Origin: Pseudomonas fulva 12-X
GTDB taxonomy: Bacteria > Pseudomonadota > Gammaproteobacteria > Pseudomonadales > Pseudomonadaceae
NCBI RefSeq assembly: GCF_000213805.1
Contig: NC_015556.1
Location: 4,107,001-4,171,000, forward strand
Direction: 5' to 3'
DNA: 64,000 nucleotides
This document shows positions 45,927-55,694 of the stretch, piece after piece. The notes beneath the pieces were generated by a model. It did not search any database. It was given only the letters and a program-made list of their open reading frames with translations, and was not told the origin of the DNA. Position 1 is the stretch's first letter. The number at the start of each line of letters is the position of its first letter. The translations under genes were made by a program, and so were the position numbers.

Positions 45927-47098
45927 CACCTTGGCTCCCCCGGCAGCTGCGCCCAGCACTGTTCCAGTGCATCGAGCAGCTGATCGACCTGAACCAGCTC
46001 ATGGGCGGCGGACAGGGTCACCCGCAGACGCGCACTGCCTGCCGGCACGGTGGGCGGGCGAATCGCGGTGACCAGCACGCCGCGCTCACGCAAGGCCTGG
46101 GACAAGGCCATGGCACGGCTGCTGTCACCGATCAGGATCGGCTGGATGGCAGTGTCGCTTTCCATCAGCGCAAGCCCGAGCGTAGCGGCGCCCTGGCGAA
46201 AACGCGCGATCAGCGCTGCCAGATGTTCACGGCGCCAGTGTTCGCTGCGCAACAGCTCCAGGCTCTTGAGGGTGGCGCAGGCCAGCGCCGGCGGCTGGCT
46301 GGTTGTGTAGATGTAGGGCCGGGCGAACTGCACCAGGGTGTCGATCAGCTCGTCGCTGCCCGCCACGAAGGCGCCCGCGGTGCCGAACGCCTTGCCTAGA
46401 GTGCCGACCAACACCGGTACGTCATCCATGCCCAGGTCGAACTGCTCGACCACGCCGCCGCCAGTGGCGCCCAAGGTGCCGAAGCCGTGGGCATCATCGA
46501 CCATCACCCAGGCGTCGTGGCGCCGCGCCTCGGCGCACAGCGCCGGCAGGTCGGCCACGTCGCCATCCATGCTGAATACGCCGTCGCACACCACCAGGGT
46601 ATTGCCTTCCGCCTTGGCCAGGCGGCTGGCGAGGCTCTGCGCATCATTGTGCAGGTAGCGCGAGAAACGCGCGCCGCTGAGCAGACCGGCATCCAGTAGC
46701 GAAGCATGGTTGAGGCGATCCTCGAGAACCGTATCGCCCTTGCCCACCAACGCGGTCACCGCACCCAGGTTGGCCATATAGCCCGTGGAAAACAACAACG
46801 CCCGCGGCCGCCCGGTGAAGTCGGCCAGGGCTTCTTCCAGTTCATGGTGCGGCGTGCTGTGGCCGATCACCAGATGCGAGGCGCCGCCGCCGACGCCCCA
46901 GCGCCGGGCGCCCGCACGCCAGGCTTCGATCACTTGAGGGTGGTTGGCCAGGCCCAGATAATCGTTGGAACAGAAGGCCAGCAATCGGCGGCCATCCACC
47001 TCTACCAGCGGCCCTTGCGGGCTGCCCAGCAGGGGGCGCTGGCGATACAGATTGGCAGCGCGGCGCTCGGCCAGGCGAGCGGCAAGATCGAAACTCAT
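45926..47098 (-). CDS. bioF: 8-amino-7-oxononanoate synthase BioF
   Basis: This 390-residue PLP enzyme condenses pimeloyl-ACP/CoA with alanine. The PLP-binding Lys is in [14 protein letters not shown], with the preceding [17 protein letters not shown] typical of alpha-oxoamine synthases, and the N-terminal [15 protein letters not shown]. It is the second biotin gene, separated from bioB by 264 bases that contain a 177-bp inverted-repeat element, so it may depend on read-through or on a promoter in that element. Confidence 0.96.
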   Translation of the reverse strand: MSFDLAARLAERRAANLYRQRPLLGSPQGPLVEVDGRRLLAFCSNDYLGLANHPQVIEAWRAGARRWGVGGGASHLVIGHSTPHHELEEALADFTGRPRALLFSTGYMANLGAVTALVGKGDTVLEDRLNHASLLDAGLLSGARFSRYLHNDAQSLASRLAKAEGNTLVVCDGVFSMDGDVADLPALCAEARRHDAWVMVDDAHGFGTLGATGGGVVEQFDLGMDDVPVLVGTLGKAFGTAGAFVAGSDELIDTLVQFARPYIYTTSQPPALACATLKSLELLRSEHWRREHLAALIARFRQGAATLGLALMESDTAIQPILIGDSSRAMALSQALRERGVLVTAIRPPTVPAGSARLRVTLSAAHELVQVDQLLDALEQCWAQLPGEPR

Positions 47099-47107
47099 GG
47101 GTTCCCC

Positions 47108-47284
47108 CTAAGAACCTGTTCAAAGTCTGCTGCGCGTCGGCACTGCAGCGTTGAAAACAGGCTGGATTGCCAGCCCAGTCGGACTGCTCATTTACAGCTC
47201 GTAAACTCCGCGTCCTCGCCTGTTTTTGCGGGGCCGCCTAGGCCTTGCATTGTTCTAGCTCGCGAGACTTTGAACAGGCTCTAA
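47108..47284. repeat. MITE-like palindromic element between bioF and bioB
   Basis: The ends are inverted repeats: TAAGAACCTGTTCAAAGTCT (47108-47127) and AGACTTTGAACAGGCTCTAA (47265-47284), matching at 18 of 20 positions. Inside are smaller elements (GAAAACAGGC and CCTGTTTTTGCGGGGCC) but no gene. About 177 bp without a transposase suggests a non-autonomous mobile repeat. It fills most of the gap between the two biotin genes. Confidence 0.75.
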
Positions 47285-47362
47285 GGCGCAGAGCGTCCAG
47301 CGCTTACCGGCTGTCACGGCTCACCGGCAACGGGCAGGCGCCGTCCTGGCGCCTGCAAGGGA

Positions 47363-48418
47363 TCAAACGGCGGCGTCGTAGAACAGCCGCGAATCACGCT
47401 GCTCGACCAGCGCCTGCTCGATGGCGGCCTGGTGCACTTCGTCGGCGTGCTCCTCACGCGCTTCGGGCTGGATGCCGAGGCGGGCGAACAGCCGCATGTC
47501 CTTGTCGGCCTGAGGGTTGGCGGTGGTCAGCAGTTTTTCGCCATAGAAGATCGAGTTGGCGCCGGCGAAGAAGGCCAGGGCCTGCATCTGCTCGTTCATC
47601 GCCTCGCGGCCGGCGGACAGGCGCACGTGGGATTTGGGCATCATGATCCGCGCCACGGCCAGCATGCGGATGAAGTCGAACGGGTCGACGTCTTCCTCGT
47701 TGGCCAGCGGCGTGCCTTCGACCTTGACCAGCATGTTGATCGGCACTGACTCCGGATGCTCCGGCAGGTTGGCGAGCTGAATCAGCAGGCCGGCGCGGTC
47801 GTCCAGCGACTCGCCCATGCCGAGGATGCCGCCCGAGCAGATCTTCATGCCGGCGTCGCGCACGTAGGCCAGGGTCTGCAGACGCTCGCTGTAGGTGCGG
47901 GTGGTGATGATGCTGCCGTAGAACTCCGGCGAGGTGTCGAGGTTGTGGTTGTAGTAATCCAGGCCTGCTTCAGCCAGGGCGGCGGTCTGCTCCCTGTCGA
48001 GCTTGCCCAGGGTCATGCAGGTTTCCAGGCCCAAAGCTTTGACGCCTTCGACCATCTTCAGCACGTAGGGCATGTCCTTGGCGGATGGATGCTTCCAGGC
48101 CGCGCCCATGCAGAAACGGGTCGAGCCAATGGCCTTGGCCTCAGCGGCCGCCTCCAGCACCTTCTGCACTTCCATCAGCTTCTGCTTGTCCAGGCCGGTG
48201 CTGTAGTGGCCCGACTGCGGGCAGTACTTGCAGTCTTCCGGGCAGGCGCCGGTCTTGATCGACAAAAGCGTGGAGACCTGCACGCGGTTGGCATCGAAGT
48301 GCTGGCGGTGCACGGTCTGGGCCTGGAACAGCAGATCGTTGAACGGCTGCTCGAACAGCGCGCGAACCTCAGCGAGGCTCCAATCGTGACGCAGGGAAAT
48401 GGCGGTACTGGCGCTCAT
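47363..48418 (-). CDS. bioB: Biotin synthase BioB
   Basis: This 351-residue radical SAM enzyme inserts sulfur into dethiobiotin. The [4Fe-4S] cluster Cys are residues 59, 63 and 66 in [15 protein letters not shown]. Other family segments are [23 protein letters not shown] and [15 protein letters not shown]. An AAGGA box precedes the ATG. It leads the operon; the promoter and a BirA-type operator lie 70-120 bases upstream and overlap the start of divergent comF. Confidence 0.97.
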   Translation of the reverse strand: MSASTAISLRHDWSLAEVRALFEQPFNDLLFQAQTVHRQHFDANRVQVSTLLSIKTGACPEDCKYCPQSGHYSTGLDKQKLMEVQKVLEAAAEAKAIGSTRFCMGAAWKHPSAKDMPYVLKMVEGVKALGLETCMTLGKLDREQTAALAEAGLDYYNHNLDTSPEFYGSIITTRTYSERLQTLAYVRDAGMKICSGGILGMGESLDDRAGLLIQLANLPEHPESVPINMLVKVEGTPLANEEDVDPFDFIRMLAVARIMMPKSHVRLSAGREAMNEQMQALAFFAGANSIFYGEKLLTTANPQADKDMRLFARLGIQPEAREEHADEVHQAAIEQALVEQRDSRLFYDAAV

Positions 48419-48483
48419 GGGGGCAAGTCCTTATCTACAGGCGGCCTGCTAGAGTCGAAGCAGGCCCAACACGGATGTGCGGC

Positions 48484-48512
48484 ATAGTTAAGGAAGCCTT
48501 ATGCACTGTCAA
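48484..48512 (-). promoter_or_regulatory. Promoter of bioB
   Basis: Read leftward, a perfect -35 TTGACA (complement of 48507-48512), a 17-base spacer and a weak -10 AACTAT (complement of 48484-48489) are present. The -35 box is part of the BirA-type operator. The mRNA leader would be about 60 bases. Confidence 0.65.
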
Positions 48513-49238
48513 CCATCAGCAATTTTAAAGGTTTACAACTGGCTAAAAATAAAGCAAACCTGCTTATTGTGTGATGAGCGAGTGGATGGCCAACTACCGC
48601 TCTGCGCCGAGTGTGACGCCGAACTGCCATGGCTCGGCGCCCATTGCCAGGTCTGTGCGCTGCCGCTGGCGGTCGATGGGCTGATCTGCGGCAGCTGCCT
48701 GAAACGCCCGCCGCCATTCAGCCGGGTCGAGGCGCCCTGGCGTTATGGCTTTCCGGTCGATGCACTGATCAATCGTTTCAAGCATCAGGCCCGCTGGCCC
48801 ATCGGGCGCCTGCTGGGCGATCTGCTCGCGCGCCATCTGGCCCACGCGTTCAACGAAGGGCTGCCCAGGCCCGACTTGTTGCTGCCGGTTCCTCTGTCAC
48901 CCAAACGCCAGCGGCAACGCGGCTTCAACCAGGCGCAGCTGCTGGCCGAAGTGGCGAGTCGTACTCTGCAGATTCCTCAACACCCCGACTGGTTGCAGCG
49001 CACCGGCGATGCCCCCGCCCAGCAGAAACTCGATGCCGCCGCACGCCGTCGCAATCTGCGTGGCGCTTTTGCCCTGAGCACGACCGCACAGCCTCGCGGG
49101 CTGCATCTGGCGTTGATCGACGATGTGCTGACCACCGGCGCCACGGCTCAGCAGCTGGCGCGTCTGCTGATGCGCGCGGGCGCCCTGCGGGTGGATGTGT
49201 ATTGCCTGGCGCGCACGCCGGCTCCGGGCGACGATTGA
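48501..49238 (+). CDS. comF: ComF family phosphoribosyltransferase-like protein
   Basis: This 245-residue protein has an N-terminal zinc-finger region with paired Cys (TCLLCDE, LCAEC, CQVC, CGSC), then a PRTase fold with RQRQRGFNQAQLLAE and the PRPP-loop ALIDDVLTTGAT. ComF proteins are needed for DNA uptake in naturally competent bacteria, acting at the inner membrane with ComEC and PriA. The start MHCQPSAIL... gives the usual Pseudomonas N-terminus, although no strong ribosome-binding site is seen. Its first codons lie in the biotin operator. It is divergent from bioB, as in other Pseudomonas. Confidence 0.92.
   Translation: MHCQPSAILKVYNWLKIKQTCLLCDERVDGQLPLCAECDAELPWLGAHCQVCALPLAVDGLICGSCLKRPPPFSRVEAPWRYGFPVDALINRFKHQARWPIGRLLGDLLARHLAHAFNEGLPRPDLLLPVPLSPKRQRQRGFNQAQLLAEVASRTLQIPQHPDWLQRTGDAPAQQKLDAAARRRNLRGAFALSTTAQPRGLHLALIDDVLTTGATAQQLARLLMRAGALRVDVYCLARTPAPGDD
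48506..48538 (-). promoter_or_regulatory. BirA-type biotin operator
   Basis: Read leftward, TTGTAAACC, 15 bases, GGTTGACAG. This is close to the E. coli bio operator TTGTAAACC-N15-GGTTTACAA, with two changes in the right half. It overlaps the bioB -35 box, as expected for BirA-biotin repression, and it covers codons 2-13 of comF on the other strand. Confidence 0.85.
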
Positions 49239-49262
49239 CGCCGCCGGGGAGCGTCACGCACA

Positions 49263-50060
49263 GTGGCCGACCGCACCACTCATCGCCCGCTGCCCATGTC
49301 CACCCTGTCCCTGCTCGCCCAACACGTCAGCCGCCGCCCGCAGCGCATCGCCCTGCTCGAACAGATCGCCGAGCAGGGCTCGATCACCCGCGCCGCCAAA
49401 GCCGCCGGCATGAGCTACAAAGCTGCCTGGGACGCCATCGACGAACTCAACAATCTCGCCGACCAGCCGCTGGTGGCCCGCAACGTTGGTGGCAAGGGCG
49501 GCGGCGGCGCACGGCTTACGCCAGCCGGCGAACGCCTGCTGCAACTGCACCAGCGCCTGCAGACGATCCAGGCCGAGGTGCTGCAAGCCGCCGACGATGA
49601 TGCCGACCTGCAACTGCTGGGCCGCCTGATGTTGCGTACCAGCGCACGCAACCAGCTCAGTGGCCGGGTGCGGGCGATTCATCCGCACGGTGGCAATGAC
49701 CTGATCGACGTCGAACTGCCGGGCGGCACGCTGATCCAGGCGCAGATCACCCGCAGCAGCACCGCTCACCTGCAACTGCAGCCAGGCGTGGCGCTGCTGG
49801 TGCTGATCAAGGCCGGCTGGCTGCAACTCAGCGAGGTCGGCGCAGTTGCCGATCCCGCGCTCAACACCCTGCTCGGGCACATCGAGCAGATTCAGATCGA
49901 GGCCGACGGCCCCTGTGAAGTGCGCATCGCCCTGCCCAACGGCCAGACGCTGTGCGCCCAGGCCACGACCGAACAACTCGCCGCCCAGGCGCTGGTGGTT
50001 GGCAGCCCGGTGCGCGCGCAATTCGCTGCCTCCCAAGTGCTGCTCGGCACCCAGGTCTAG
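49263..50060 (+). CDS. modE: ModE family molybdenum-dependent transcriptional regulator
   Basis: This 265-residue protein (from GTG) has a winged-helix LysR-like N-terminal domain with GSITRAAKAAGMSYKAAWDAIDELNNLADQPLV and GGKGGGGARLTPAGE, the ModE signature, and two TOBE (molbindin) domains: about 130-195 (TSARNQLSGRV...) and about 200-262. ModE represses molybdate transport genes when molybdate is bound. An internal ATG at 49296 (254 residues) is an alternative start; neither has a perfectly spaced ribosome-binding site. It lies 24 bases after comF. No modABC genes are in the window. Confidence 0.9.
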   Translation: MADRTTHRPLPMSTLSLLAQHVSRRPQRIALLEQIAEQGSITRAAKAAGMSYKAAWDAIDELNNLADQPLVARNVGGKGGGGARLTPAGERLLQLHQRLQTIQAEVLQAADDDADLQLLGRLMLRTSARNQLSGRVRAIHPHGGNDLIDVELPGGTLIQAQITRSSTAHLQLQPGVALLVLIKAGWLQLSEVGAVADPALNTLLGHIEQIQIEADGPCEVRIALPNGQTLCAQATTEQLAAQALVVGSPVRAQFAASQVLLGTQV

Positions 50061-50135
50061 CCAACCGAGGCGAATAGTGACCGTGCAGGCCGTGCCAAGG
50101 CGTTACACTCTGCGGCCCACCGCAGGAGCCGCCCC

Positions 50136-51110
50136 ATGACCCATCCTTTCGCCGCCCTTACCCCGGACCTGGTTCTGGACGCAGTCGAGAGCCTGGGCTA
50201 CCTCAGTGATGCCCGTGTGCTGGCCCTCAACAGCTACGAAAACCGCGTCTATCAGGTGGGCATCGAGGGCGAAACGCCGCTGATCGCCAAGTTCTACCGG
50301 CCGGATCGCTGGAGCGATGAGGCGATTCGTGAAGAACACAGTTTCACCGCCGAGCTGGCCGAGCGCGAAGTGCCGGTGGTGGCGCCGCTGCAGCGTGACG
50401 GCGAAACCCTGTTCGCCCACGCCGGTTTTCGTTTTTCGCTGTTTCCACGGCGCGGCGGACGGGCGCCGGAGCCGGGCAATCTGGACCAGCTCTATCGCCT
50501 CGGCCAGTTGCTCGGCCGCCTGCACGCGGTCGGCGCGATGCGCCCGTTCGAGCATCGCGAGTCGCTGCGAGTCGCCAACTTCGGTCACGCCTCGCTGGCC
50601 ACCCTGCTGGACGGCAACTTCATTCCCAAGAGCCTGCTGCCGGCCTACGAATCGGTAGCCCGCGACCTACTCGCACGCCTGGACAAGCTGTTCGCCGCGA
50701 ATCCTGCCAAGGCGATCCGCCTGCATGGCGACTGCCACCCCGGCAACCTGCTGTGCCGCGACGAAACCTTTCACATGGTCGATCTGGACGACTGCCGCAT
50801 GGGCCCGGCGATTCAGGACCTGTGGATGATGCTCGCCGGCGAACGCCAAGAGCGCCTCGGGCAGATCGCCGAACTGGTCGACGGCTATCAGGAATTTCAC
50901 GACTTCGACCCGCGCGAACTGCCGCTGATCGAAGGCCTGCGCGCCCTGCGCCTGATGCACTACAGCGCCTGGCTGGCGCGCCGCTGGGACGACCCGGCCT
51001 TCCCGCAGAGCTTTCCCTGGTTCGGCAGCGAGCGTTACTGGGGCGAACAGATCCTGATGCTGCGCGAGCAGATCGCGGCGCTGGATGAAGAGCCGCTGAA
51101 GCTGTTCTGA
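50136..51110 (+). CDS. srkA: Stress response kinase A (SrkA/YihE)
   Basis: This 324-residue protein kinase-like enzyme of the APH family protects E. coli from death after stress, probably by counteracting the MazEF pathway. The N-lobe has LNSYENRVYQVG and PLIAKFYRPDRWS (the Lys contacts ATP). The catalytic loop is RLHGDCHPGNLL and the metal-binding segment is MVDLDDCRMGPAIQDLW. Its length is typical. It is flanked by modE and rarD in the same direction with gaps of 75 and 89 bases. Confidence 0.95.
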   Translation: MTHPFAALTPDLVLDAVESLGYLSDARVLALNSYENRVYQVGIEGETPLIAKFYRPDRWSDEAIREEHSFTAELAEREVPVVAPLQRDGETLFAHAGFRFSLFPRRGGRAPEPGNLDQLYRLGQLLGRLHAVGAMRPFEHRESLRVANFGHASLATLLDGNFIPKSLLPAYESVARDLLARLDKLFAANPAKAIRLHGDCHPGNLLCRDETFHMVDLDDCRMGPAIQDLWMMLAGERQERLGQIAELVDGYQEFHDFDPRELPLIEGLRALRLMHYSAWLARRWDDPAFPQSFPWFGSERYWGEQILMLREQIAALDEEPLKLF

Positions 51111-51199
51111 AGCCGGCGGGCCGACAAGAAAAAGCTGAACGCGCAGACAACTGCGCACTAGAATGATGCGCTTTCCCCACTGCCTCGATAAGGACTTAC

Positions 51200-52096
51200 A
51201 TGGCCACCGCAGATTTGCGCCGCGGCTACATCCTGGGCCTTTCCGCCTACGTCATCTGGGGCCTGTTCCCGATGTACTTCAAGGCGATCCAGGCCGTTCC
51301 CTCGCTGGAAATCATCGTTCATCGCGCCATCTGGTCGGCCATTTTCGGCGCTCTGCTGTTGCTCGTCTGGAAGCATCCGGGCTGGCTGCGCGAGCTGATC
51401 GAACACCCCAAACGCTTTGCGGTGCTGGCTCTGAGCGGCGCGATGGTCGCCAGCAATTGGCTGATCTACGTCTGGGCAGTGAACAACGAGCGCATGATTG
51501 ATGCGAGCCTGGGTTACTTCATCAACCCGCTGGTCAACGTGCTGCTCGGCATGCTGATTCTCGGTGAGCGGTTACGGCGCCTGCAGTGGTTGGCGGTGGC
51601 CCTGGCAACAGTGGGCGTAGCCCAGCAGCTATGGCAGGTGGGCAGCCTGCCCTGGGTATCGCTGGCATTGGCACTGACCTTCGCCACCTACGGGCTGATT
51701 CGCAAGCAGGCACCAGTTGCCGCGCTGCCGGGACTGGTGGTGGAGACCTGGATTTTGCTGCCGGTGGCCATCGGCTGGATTGTCTTTCACCCCGGCGCGA
51801 TGAGCAGCCAGCCGGCGTTCTGGACCACCAGCGAAGCGGCGTGGCTGATCGCCGCCGGCCCGGTCACACTGGCCCCGCTGCTGTGCTTCAATGCCGCCGC
51901 GCGGCACCTGCCCTTCGCCACGCTGGGCTTTCTGCAGTACGTGGCACCAATTCTGGTGCTGCTGCTGGCGGTGTTCGTTTTCGACGAGCATTTCGACCCG
52001 ACGAAACTGATCTCCTTCCTGCTTATCTGGGCGGGGCTGGCGGTATACAGCGTCGATGCCTGGCGAACCCTGCGCAAGCGCCCGGCAACGGCGTGA
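51200..52096 (+). CDS. rarD: EamA family transporter RarD
   Basis: This 298-residue inner-membrane protein has ten predicted helices in two EamA repeats. The N-terminus has GLSAYVIWGLFPMYFKAI and HRAIWS, and residues around 90 read NWLIYVWAVNNERMIDASLGYFINPL; these are RarD hallmarks. It is named after chloramphenicol-sensitive RarD of E. coli; the substrate is unknown. A strong bidirectional terminator follows immediately. Confidence 0.93.
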   Translation: MATADLRRGYILGLSAYVIWGLFPMYFKAIQAVPSLEIIVHRAIWSAIFGALLLLVWKHPGWLRELIEHPKRFAVLALSGAMVASNWLIYVWAVNNERMIDASLGYFINPLVNVLLGMLILGERLRRLQWLAVALATVGVAQQLWQVGSLPWVSLALALTFATYGLIRKQAPVAALPGLVVETWILLPVAIGWIVFHPGAMSSQPAFWTTSEAAWLIAAGPVTLAPLLCFNAAARHLPFATLGFLQYVAPILVLLLAVFVFDEHFDPTKLISFLLIWAGLAVYSVDAWRTLRKRPATA

Positions 52097-52132
52097 AACC
52101 ACAAGGCCGCTGATTCAGCGGCCTTGTGGTTT
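52096..52132. terminator. Bidirectional terminator between rarD and the ACT protein gene
   Basis: A perfect 16-bp stem (52096-52111 with 52117-52132) has a GATTC loop and A/T flanks. The left arm starts at the last base of the rarD stop codon. Confidence 0.9.
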
Positions 52133-52153
52133 CTGGCGCCCAGGTTCAGTGCC

Positions 52154-52672
52154 TTAGTCTTCCATGCGCAGCTTGAGCTCGACCATCAGGTCATCGGCCA
52201 GGCTTTCCAGCGAGGTCTGCAGGGTACTCAGCGGCAAGCCTTCCGGCACCGCCAGGGTCGCCTGGGCGTGGAACAGCGGCTCGCCGCTCATCGGCGCGGG
52301 CGTCACTTCGGTCACCAGGTTTTCCAGGTTGACGCCATTGGCGGCCAGCAGCCGGGTGATATCGCGCACGATGCCGGCGCGGTCGTTACCCAGCAGATCG
52401 AGGTGAATCGACTTCCAGGTGCAGTCCGGCTCGGCGCCGGCCGAGGCGAGCTGCACGCGAATGCCCTGGGCGCTGAGTTCGCCCAGGGCTTCCATCAGCG
52501 CGCCATGGGAAGCGGCCGGTACATCGACGCGCAGGATGCCGGCGAACTGCCCGGCCATGCGCGACATGCGACTCTCCAGCCAGTTGCCACCGTGCTTGGC
52601 CACGCACTGGGCAACGCGCTCGACCAGGCCGGGCTGGTCCTGGGCGATAACGGTGAGTATCAGGTGATCCAT
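52154..52672 (-). CDS. Glycine cleavage system transcriptional repressor-like protein (two ACT domains)
   Basis: This 172-residue protein is made of two ACT domains (about 4-80 and 88-165), each starting with the pattern DHLILTVIAQDQPGLVERVA or IHLDLLGNDRAGIVRDITRLLA. This is the architecture of GcvR, which in E. coli modulates GcvA in response to glycine. I use the second of two nearby ATGs because a GAGG box sits 8 bases before it. It is followed on the same strand, upstream, by a GNAT gene. No gcv genes are nearby, so its target is uncertain. Confidence 0.85.
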   Translation of the reverse strand: MDHLILTVIAQDQPGLVERVAQCVAKHGGNWLESRMSRMAGQFAGILRVDVPAASHGALMEALGELSAQGIRVQLASAGAEPDCTWKSIHLDLLGNDRAGIVRDITRLLAANGVNLENLVTEVTPAPMSGEPLFHAQATLAVPEGLPLSTLQTSLESLADDLMVELKLRMED

Positions 52673-52695
52673 GCTCATGTCCTCGTCGTGGGCGC

Positions 52696-53142
52696 TCAAC
52701 TCAGGTCGAGCCAATAGGTCAGGTAAACCTCATCCCGAACATAGCCGAGACGTTCATAGAGAGACTGCGCCGCCAGATTGGTTCGCGCCGTTTCCAGCTG
52801 CAAGCCGCAGGCGCCGGTGGCCAGCGCATGCTGCCTGGCAGCCTCGAGCAGCTGTTCACCGATGCCCTGGCGCCGCGCGTGATCGGCGACGTACAGGTCG
52901 CTGAGCAACAGGCTCGGGCGCAGCGCCAGCGATGCATAAAGCGGATAGAGCTGCACGAAGCCCTGGGCCGCGCCCTCTTCGCCGCGGGCGATAAAGATCG
53001 TCGAGTCGCTGCGCTCCAGCCGCGCCGCGAGAAACTCGCGTACCTCCCGGGTGCTTTTGTCGACCTTGTAAAAGCTCAGATAGGCCGCGAACAGCGGCAC
53101 CAAGTCATCGAGATCAGCAGTGGTCGCAGCGCGTGTCGGCAT
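52696..53142 (-). CDS. GNAT family N-acetyltransferase
   Basis: This 148-residue acetyltransferase of the GNAT fold has the acetyl-CoA pyrophosphate loop ARRQGIGEQLLEAA (R/QxxGxG), followed by the usual LQLETARTNLAAQSLYERLGY helix-strand. It starts MPTRAATTADLDDLVPLF, with a GAGGA box. It probably shares a transcript with the ACT protein downstream. The acceptor substrate is unknown. Confidence 0.88.
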   Translation of the reverse strand: MPTRAATTADLDDLVPLFAAYLSFYKVDKSTREVREFLAARLERSDSTIFIARGEEGAAQGFVQLYPLYASLALRPSLLLSDLYVADHARRQGIGEQLLEAARQHALATGACGLQLETARTNLAAQSLYERLGYVRDEVYLTYWLDLS

Positions 53143-53450
53143 AGTGGCTTCCTCACAAGTGGTCTGCAGTATAGGCAGCGGTACGGCGATCAGCTTTCTG
53201 GCAAGAATACGACCAAGGTCGCGGCGATCATTTCCGGACTGTTTTTCCCGATTCGTTCATGTAGTATCAGCCAAACCCCACTACATGAACCCAAACCCAG
53301 TCCTGCTGGTTGTGGAAAACCCCGCTCACGAAGCACCTCCAGACACGCCGCAACGCGGGCAGCCGTCGACCACGGCCCCAAGGCGATCGGTCTGCGCAGC
53401 ATCGAGGGTTCCCGCCGTTACACAGGCTAAGCGAAGCAGAGAGGCGAGAA
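53143..53450. other. 308-bp region between the GNAT gene and glcB
   Basis: It holds the divergent promoters of the GNAT gene and glcB and the 11-bp inverted repeat at 53255-53290. A GAGG ribosome-binding site for glcB is at the right end. I could not choose a -35/-10 pair with confidence and see no gene. Confidence 0.5.
53255..53290. repeat. Inverted repeat upstream of glcB
   Basis: GTTCATGTAGT (53255-53265) and ACTACATGAAC (53280-53290) are perfect complements, 11 bp, separated by 14 bases. It could be a dyad operator or an mRNA leader hairpin; there is no T-run to support termination. Confidence 0.6.
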
Positions 53451-55628
53451 ATGACTGAGCGTGTTCGAGTCGGTGGCCTGCAGGTCGCCAAGGTGCTGTT
53501 CGATTTCATCAACAACGAAGCCATCCCCGGCAGCGGCGTGACGGCCGATGCGTTCTGGAGCGGCGCCGATGCCGTGTTCCGTGACCTGGCGCCGAAGAAC
53601 CGCGCGCTGCTCGACAAGCGCGACCAGCTGCAGGCGCAGATCGACGACTGGCACCGCGAGCGGGCCGGCAAGCCCCACGACGCGGCGGCCTACAAAACCT
53701 TCCTGCAGCAGATCGGCTACCTGCAGCCGCAGCCTGAGCACGTGCAGGCCAGCACCGAGAACGTCGACGACGAGATCGCCCGCATGGCCGGCCCGCAACT
53801 GGTGGTGCCGGTGATGAACGCACGCTTCGCACTCAACGCCAGCAACGCCCGCTGGGGCTCGCTGTACGACGCGCTGTACGGCACCGATGCGATCAGCGAA
53901 GAAGGCGGCGCCGAAAAGGGCAAGGGCTACAACCGCGTACGCGGTGACAAGGTGATCGCCGCCGCGCGCGCCTTCCTCGATGAAAGCGCGCCGCTGGCCA
54001 CCGGCTCCCACGCCGAGGCCACCGGCTACCGCATCGAGGGCGACAAACTGCTGGTCACCCTGGCCAATGGCGACATCACCGGCCTGCGCGAGGCTGGCCA
54101 GCTGGTCGGTTTCCAGGGCGAGGCCGCTGCGCCCATCGCCATTCTGCTCAAGCACAACGGCCTGCATTTCGAGATCCAGATCGACGCCGCGAGCCCGATC
54201 GGCAGCACCGACGCCGCCGGCGTGAAGGACGTGCTGATGGAGTCGGCGCTGACCACCATCATGGACTGCGAAGACTCGGTGGCGGCGGTCGATGCCGACG
54301 ACAAGACCGTTATCTACCGCAACTGGCTGGGCCTGATGAAGGGCGACCTCAGCGAGGAAGTCAGCAAGGGCGGTAGCACCTTCACCCGCACCATGAACCC
54401 GGATCGCGTCTACACCCGCCCGAACGGCGGCGAGCTCACCCTGCACGGGCGCAGCCTGCTGTTCGTGCGCAACGTCGGCCACCTGATGACCAACCCGGCG
54501 GTACTCGACGCCAGCGGCAACGAACTGCCCGAAGGCATTCTCGATGCGCTGTGCACCAGCCTCGCCGCGCTGCACAACCTCAACGGCAACAACAGCCGCG
54601 CCAACAGCCGCACCGGCTCGGTGTACATCGTCAAACCGAAGATGCATGGCGCGGAAGAAGTCGCCTTCACCAGCGAACTGTTCGGCCGTGTCGAGCAGGT
54701 GCTGGGCCTGGCGCGCAATACGCTCAAGGTCGGCATCATGGACGAGGAGCGGCGCACCACCGTCAACCTAAAGGCCTGCATCGCCGCGGCCAGCGAGCGC
54801 GTGGTGTTCATCAACACCGGTTTCCTCGACCGCACCGGCGACGAGATCCACACCTCCATGGAAGCCGGCGCCATGGTGCGCAAGGCCGCCATGAAGAGCG
54901 AGAAGTGGATCAGCGCCTACGAGAACAACAACGTCGACGTCGGCCTGGCCAGCGGCCTGCAGGGCCGTGCACAGATCGGCAAGGGCATGTGGGCAATGCC
55001 CGACCTGATGGCCGCCATGCTCGAACAGAAGATCGGCCACCCGCTGGCTGGCGCCAACACCGCCTGGGTGCCCTCGCCGACCGCTGCCACCCTGCACGCA
55101 CTGCACTATCACAAGGTCGACGTGTTCGCCCGCCAGGCCGAGCTGACCAAGCGAACCCCGGCTTCGCTGGATGAAATCCTCAGCATTCCGCTGGCGCCAG
55201 AAACCAACTGGAGCGCCGAGGAAATCCGCAACGAGCTGGACAACAACGCCCAGGGCATCCTCGGCTACGTGGTGCGCTGGATCGACCAGGGCGTCGGCTG
55301 CTCCAAGGTGCCGGACATCAACGACATCGGTCTGATGGAAGACCGCGCCACCCTGCGCATTTCCAGTCAGCTACTGGCCAACTGGCTGCGCCACGGCGTG
55401 GTCAGCGAAGCGCAGGTGCTGGAAAGCCTCAAGCGCATGGCGCCGGTAGTGGACCGGCAGAATGCCGGCGATGCGTTGTACCGCCCGATGGCGCCGGACT
55501 TCGACAGCAACATCGCCTTCCAGGCGGCCGTGGAGCTGGTACTCGAAGGTGCCAAGCAGCCCAACGGCTATACCGAGCCGGTGCTGCATCGCCGTCGTCG
55601 TGAACTGAAGGCCAGCCTGGCGCGCTAA
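53451..55628 (+). CDS. glcB: Malate synthase G
   Basis: This 725-residue enzyme makes malate from glyoxylate and acetyl-CoA in the glyoxylate pathway; the length matches P. aeruginosa GlcB. Visible segments are the N-terminal [39 protein letters not shown] (catalytic Glu-Asp region), [27 protein letters not shown] and GKGMWAMPD. The true start is the ATG at 53451 with a GAGG box 7 bases upstream; the longer open frame is not protein-like. A terminator follows, so it is a single-gene unit. Confidence 0.98.
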   Translation: MTERVRVGGLQVAKVLFDFINNEAIPGSGVTADAFWSGADAVFRDLAPKNRALLDKRDQLQAQIDDWHRERAGKPHDAAAYKTFLQQIGYLQPQPEHVQASTENVDDEIARMAGPQLVVPVMNARFALNASNARWGSLYDALYGTDAISEEGGAEKGKGYNRVRGDKVIAAARAFLDESAPLATGSHAEATGYRIEGDKLLVTLANGDITGLREAGQLVGFQGEAAAPIAILLKHNGLHFEIQIDAASPIGSTDAAGVKDVLMESALTTIMDCEDSVAAVDADDKTVIYRNWLGLMKGDLSEEVSKGGSTFTRTMNPDRVYTRPNGGELTLHGRSLLFVRNVGHLMTNPAVLDASGNELPEGILDALCTSLAALHNLNGNNSRANSRTGSVYIVKPKMHGAEEVAFTSELFGRVEQVLGLARNTLKVGIMDEERRTTVNLKACIAAASERVVFINTGFLDRTGDEIHTSMEAGAMVRKAAMKSEKWISAYENNNVDVGLASGLQGRAQIGKGMWAMPDLMAAMLEQKIGHPLAGANTAWVPSPTAATLHALHYHKVDVFARQAELTKRTPASLDEILSIPLAPETNWSAEEIRNELDNNAQGILGYVVRWIDQGVGCSKVPDINDIGLMEDRATLRISSQLLANWLRHGVVSEAQVLESLKRMAPVVDRQNAGDALYRPMAPDFDSNIAFQAAVELVLEGAKQPNGYTEPVLHRRRRELKASLAR

Positions 55629-55645
55629 GCGTCAACGCAAAAAAG

Positions 55646-55670
55646 AAAACCGCCGAGAGGCGGTTTTTCT
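55646..55670 (+). terminator. Terminator of glcB
   Basis: A 9-bp stem AAAACCGCC/GGCGGTTTT (55646-55654 with 55659-55667) with a GAGA loop is followed by a T-rich tract (TTTTTCTTTTATT), 17 bases after the glcB stop codon. Confidence 0.9.
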
Positions 55671-55694
55671 TTTATTCGCAGATTGGCGGGTTTT

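Noticed and set aside
53285..53458. 57-codon frame before glcB
   Set aside because: It has no ribosome-binding site, starts inside the inverted repeat, overlaps the glcB start by 8 bases, and its product has no recognisable features.
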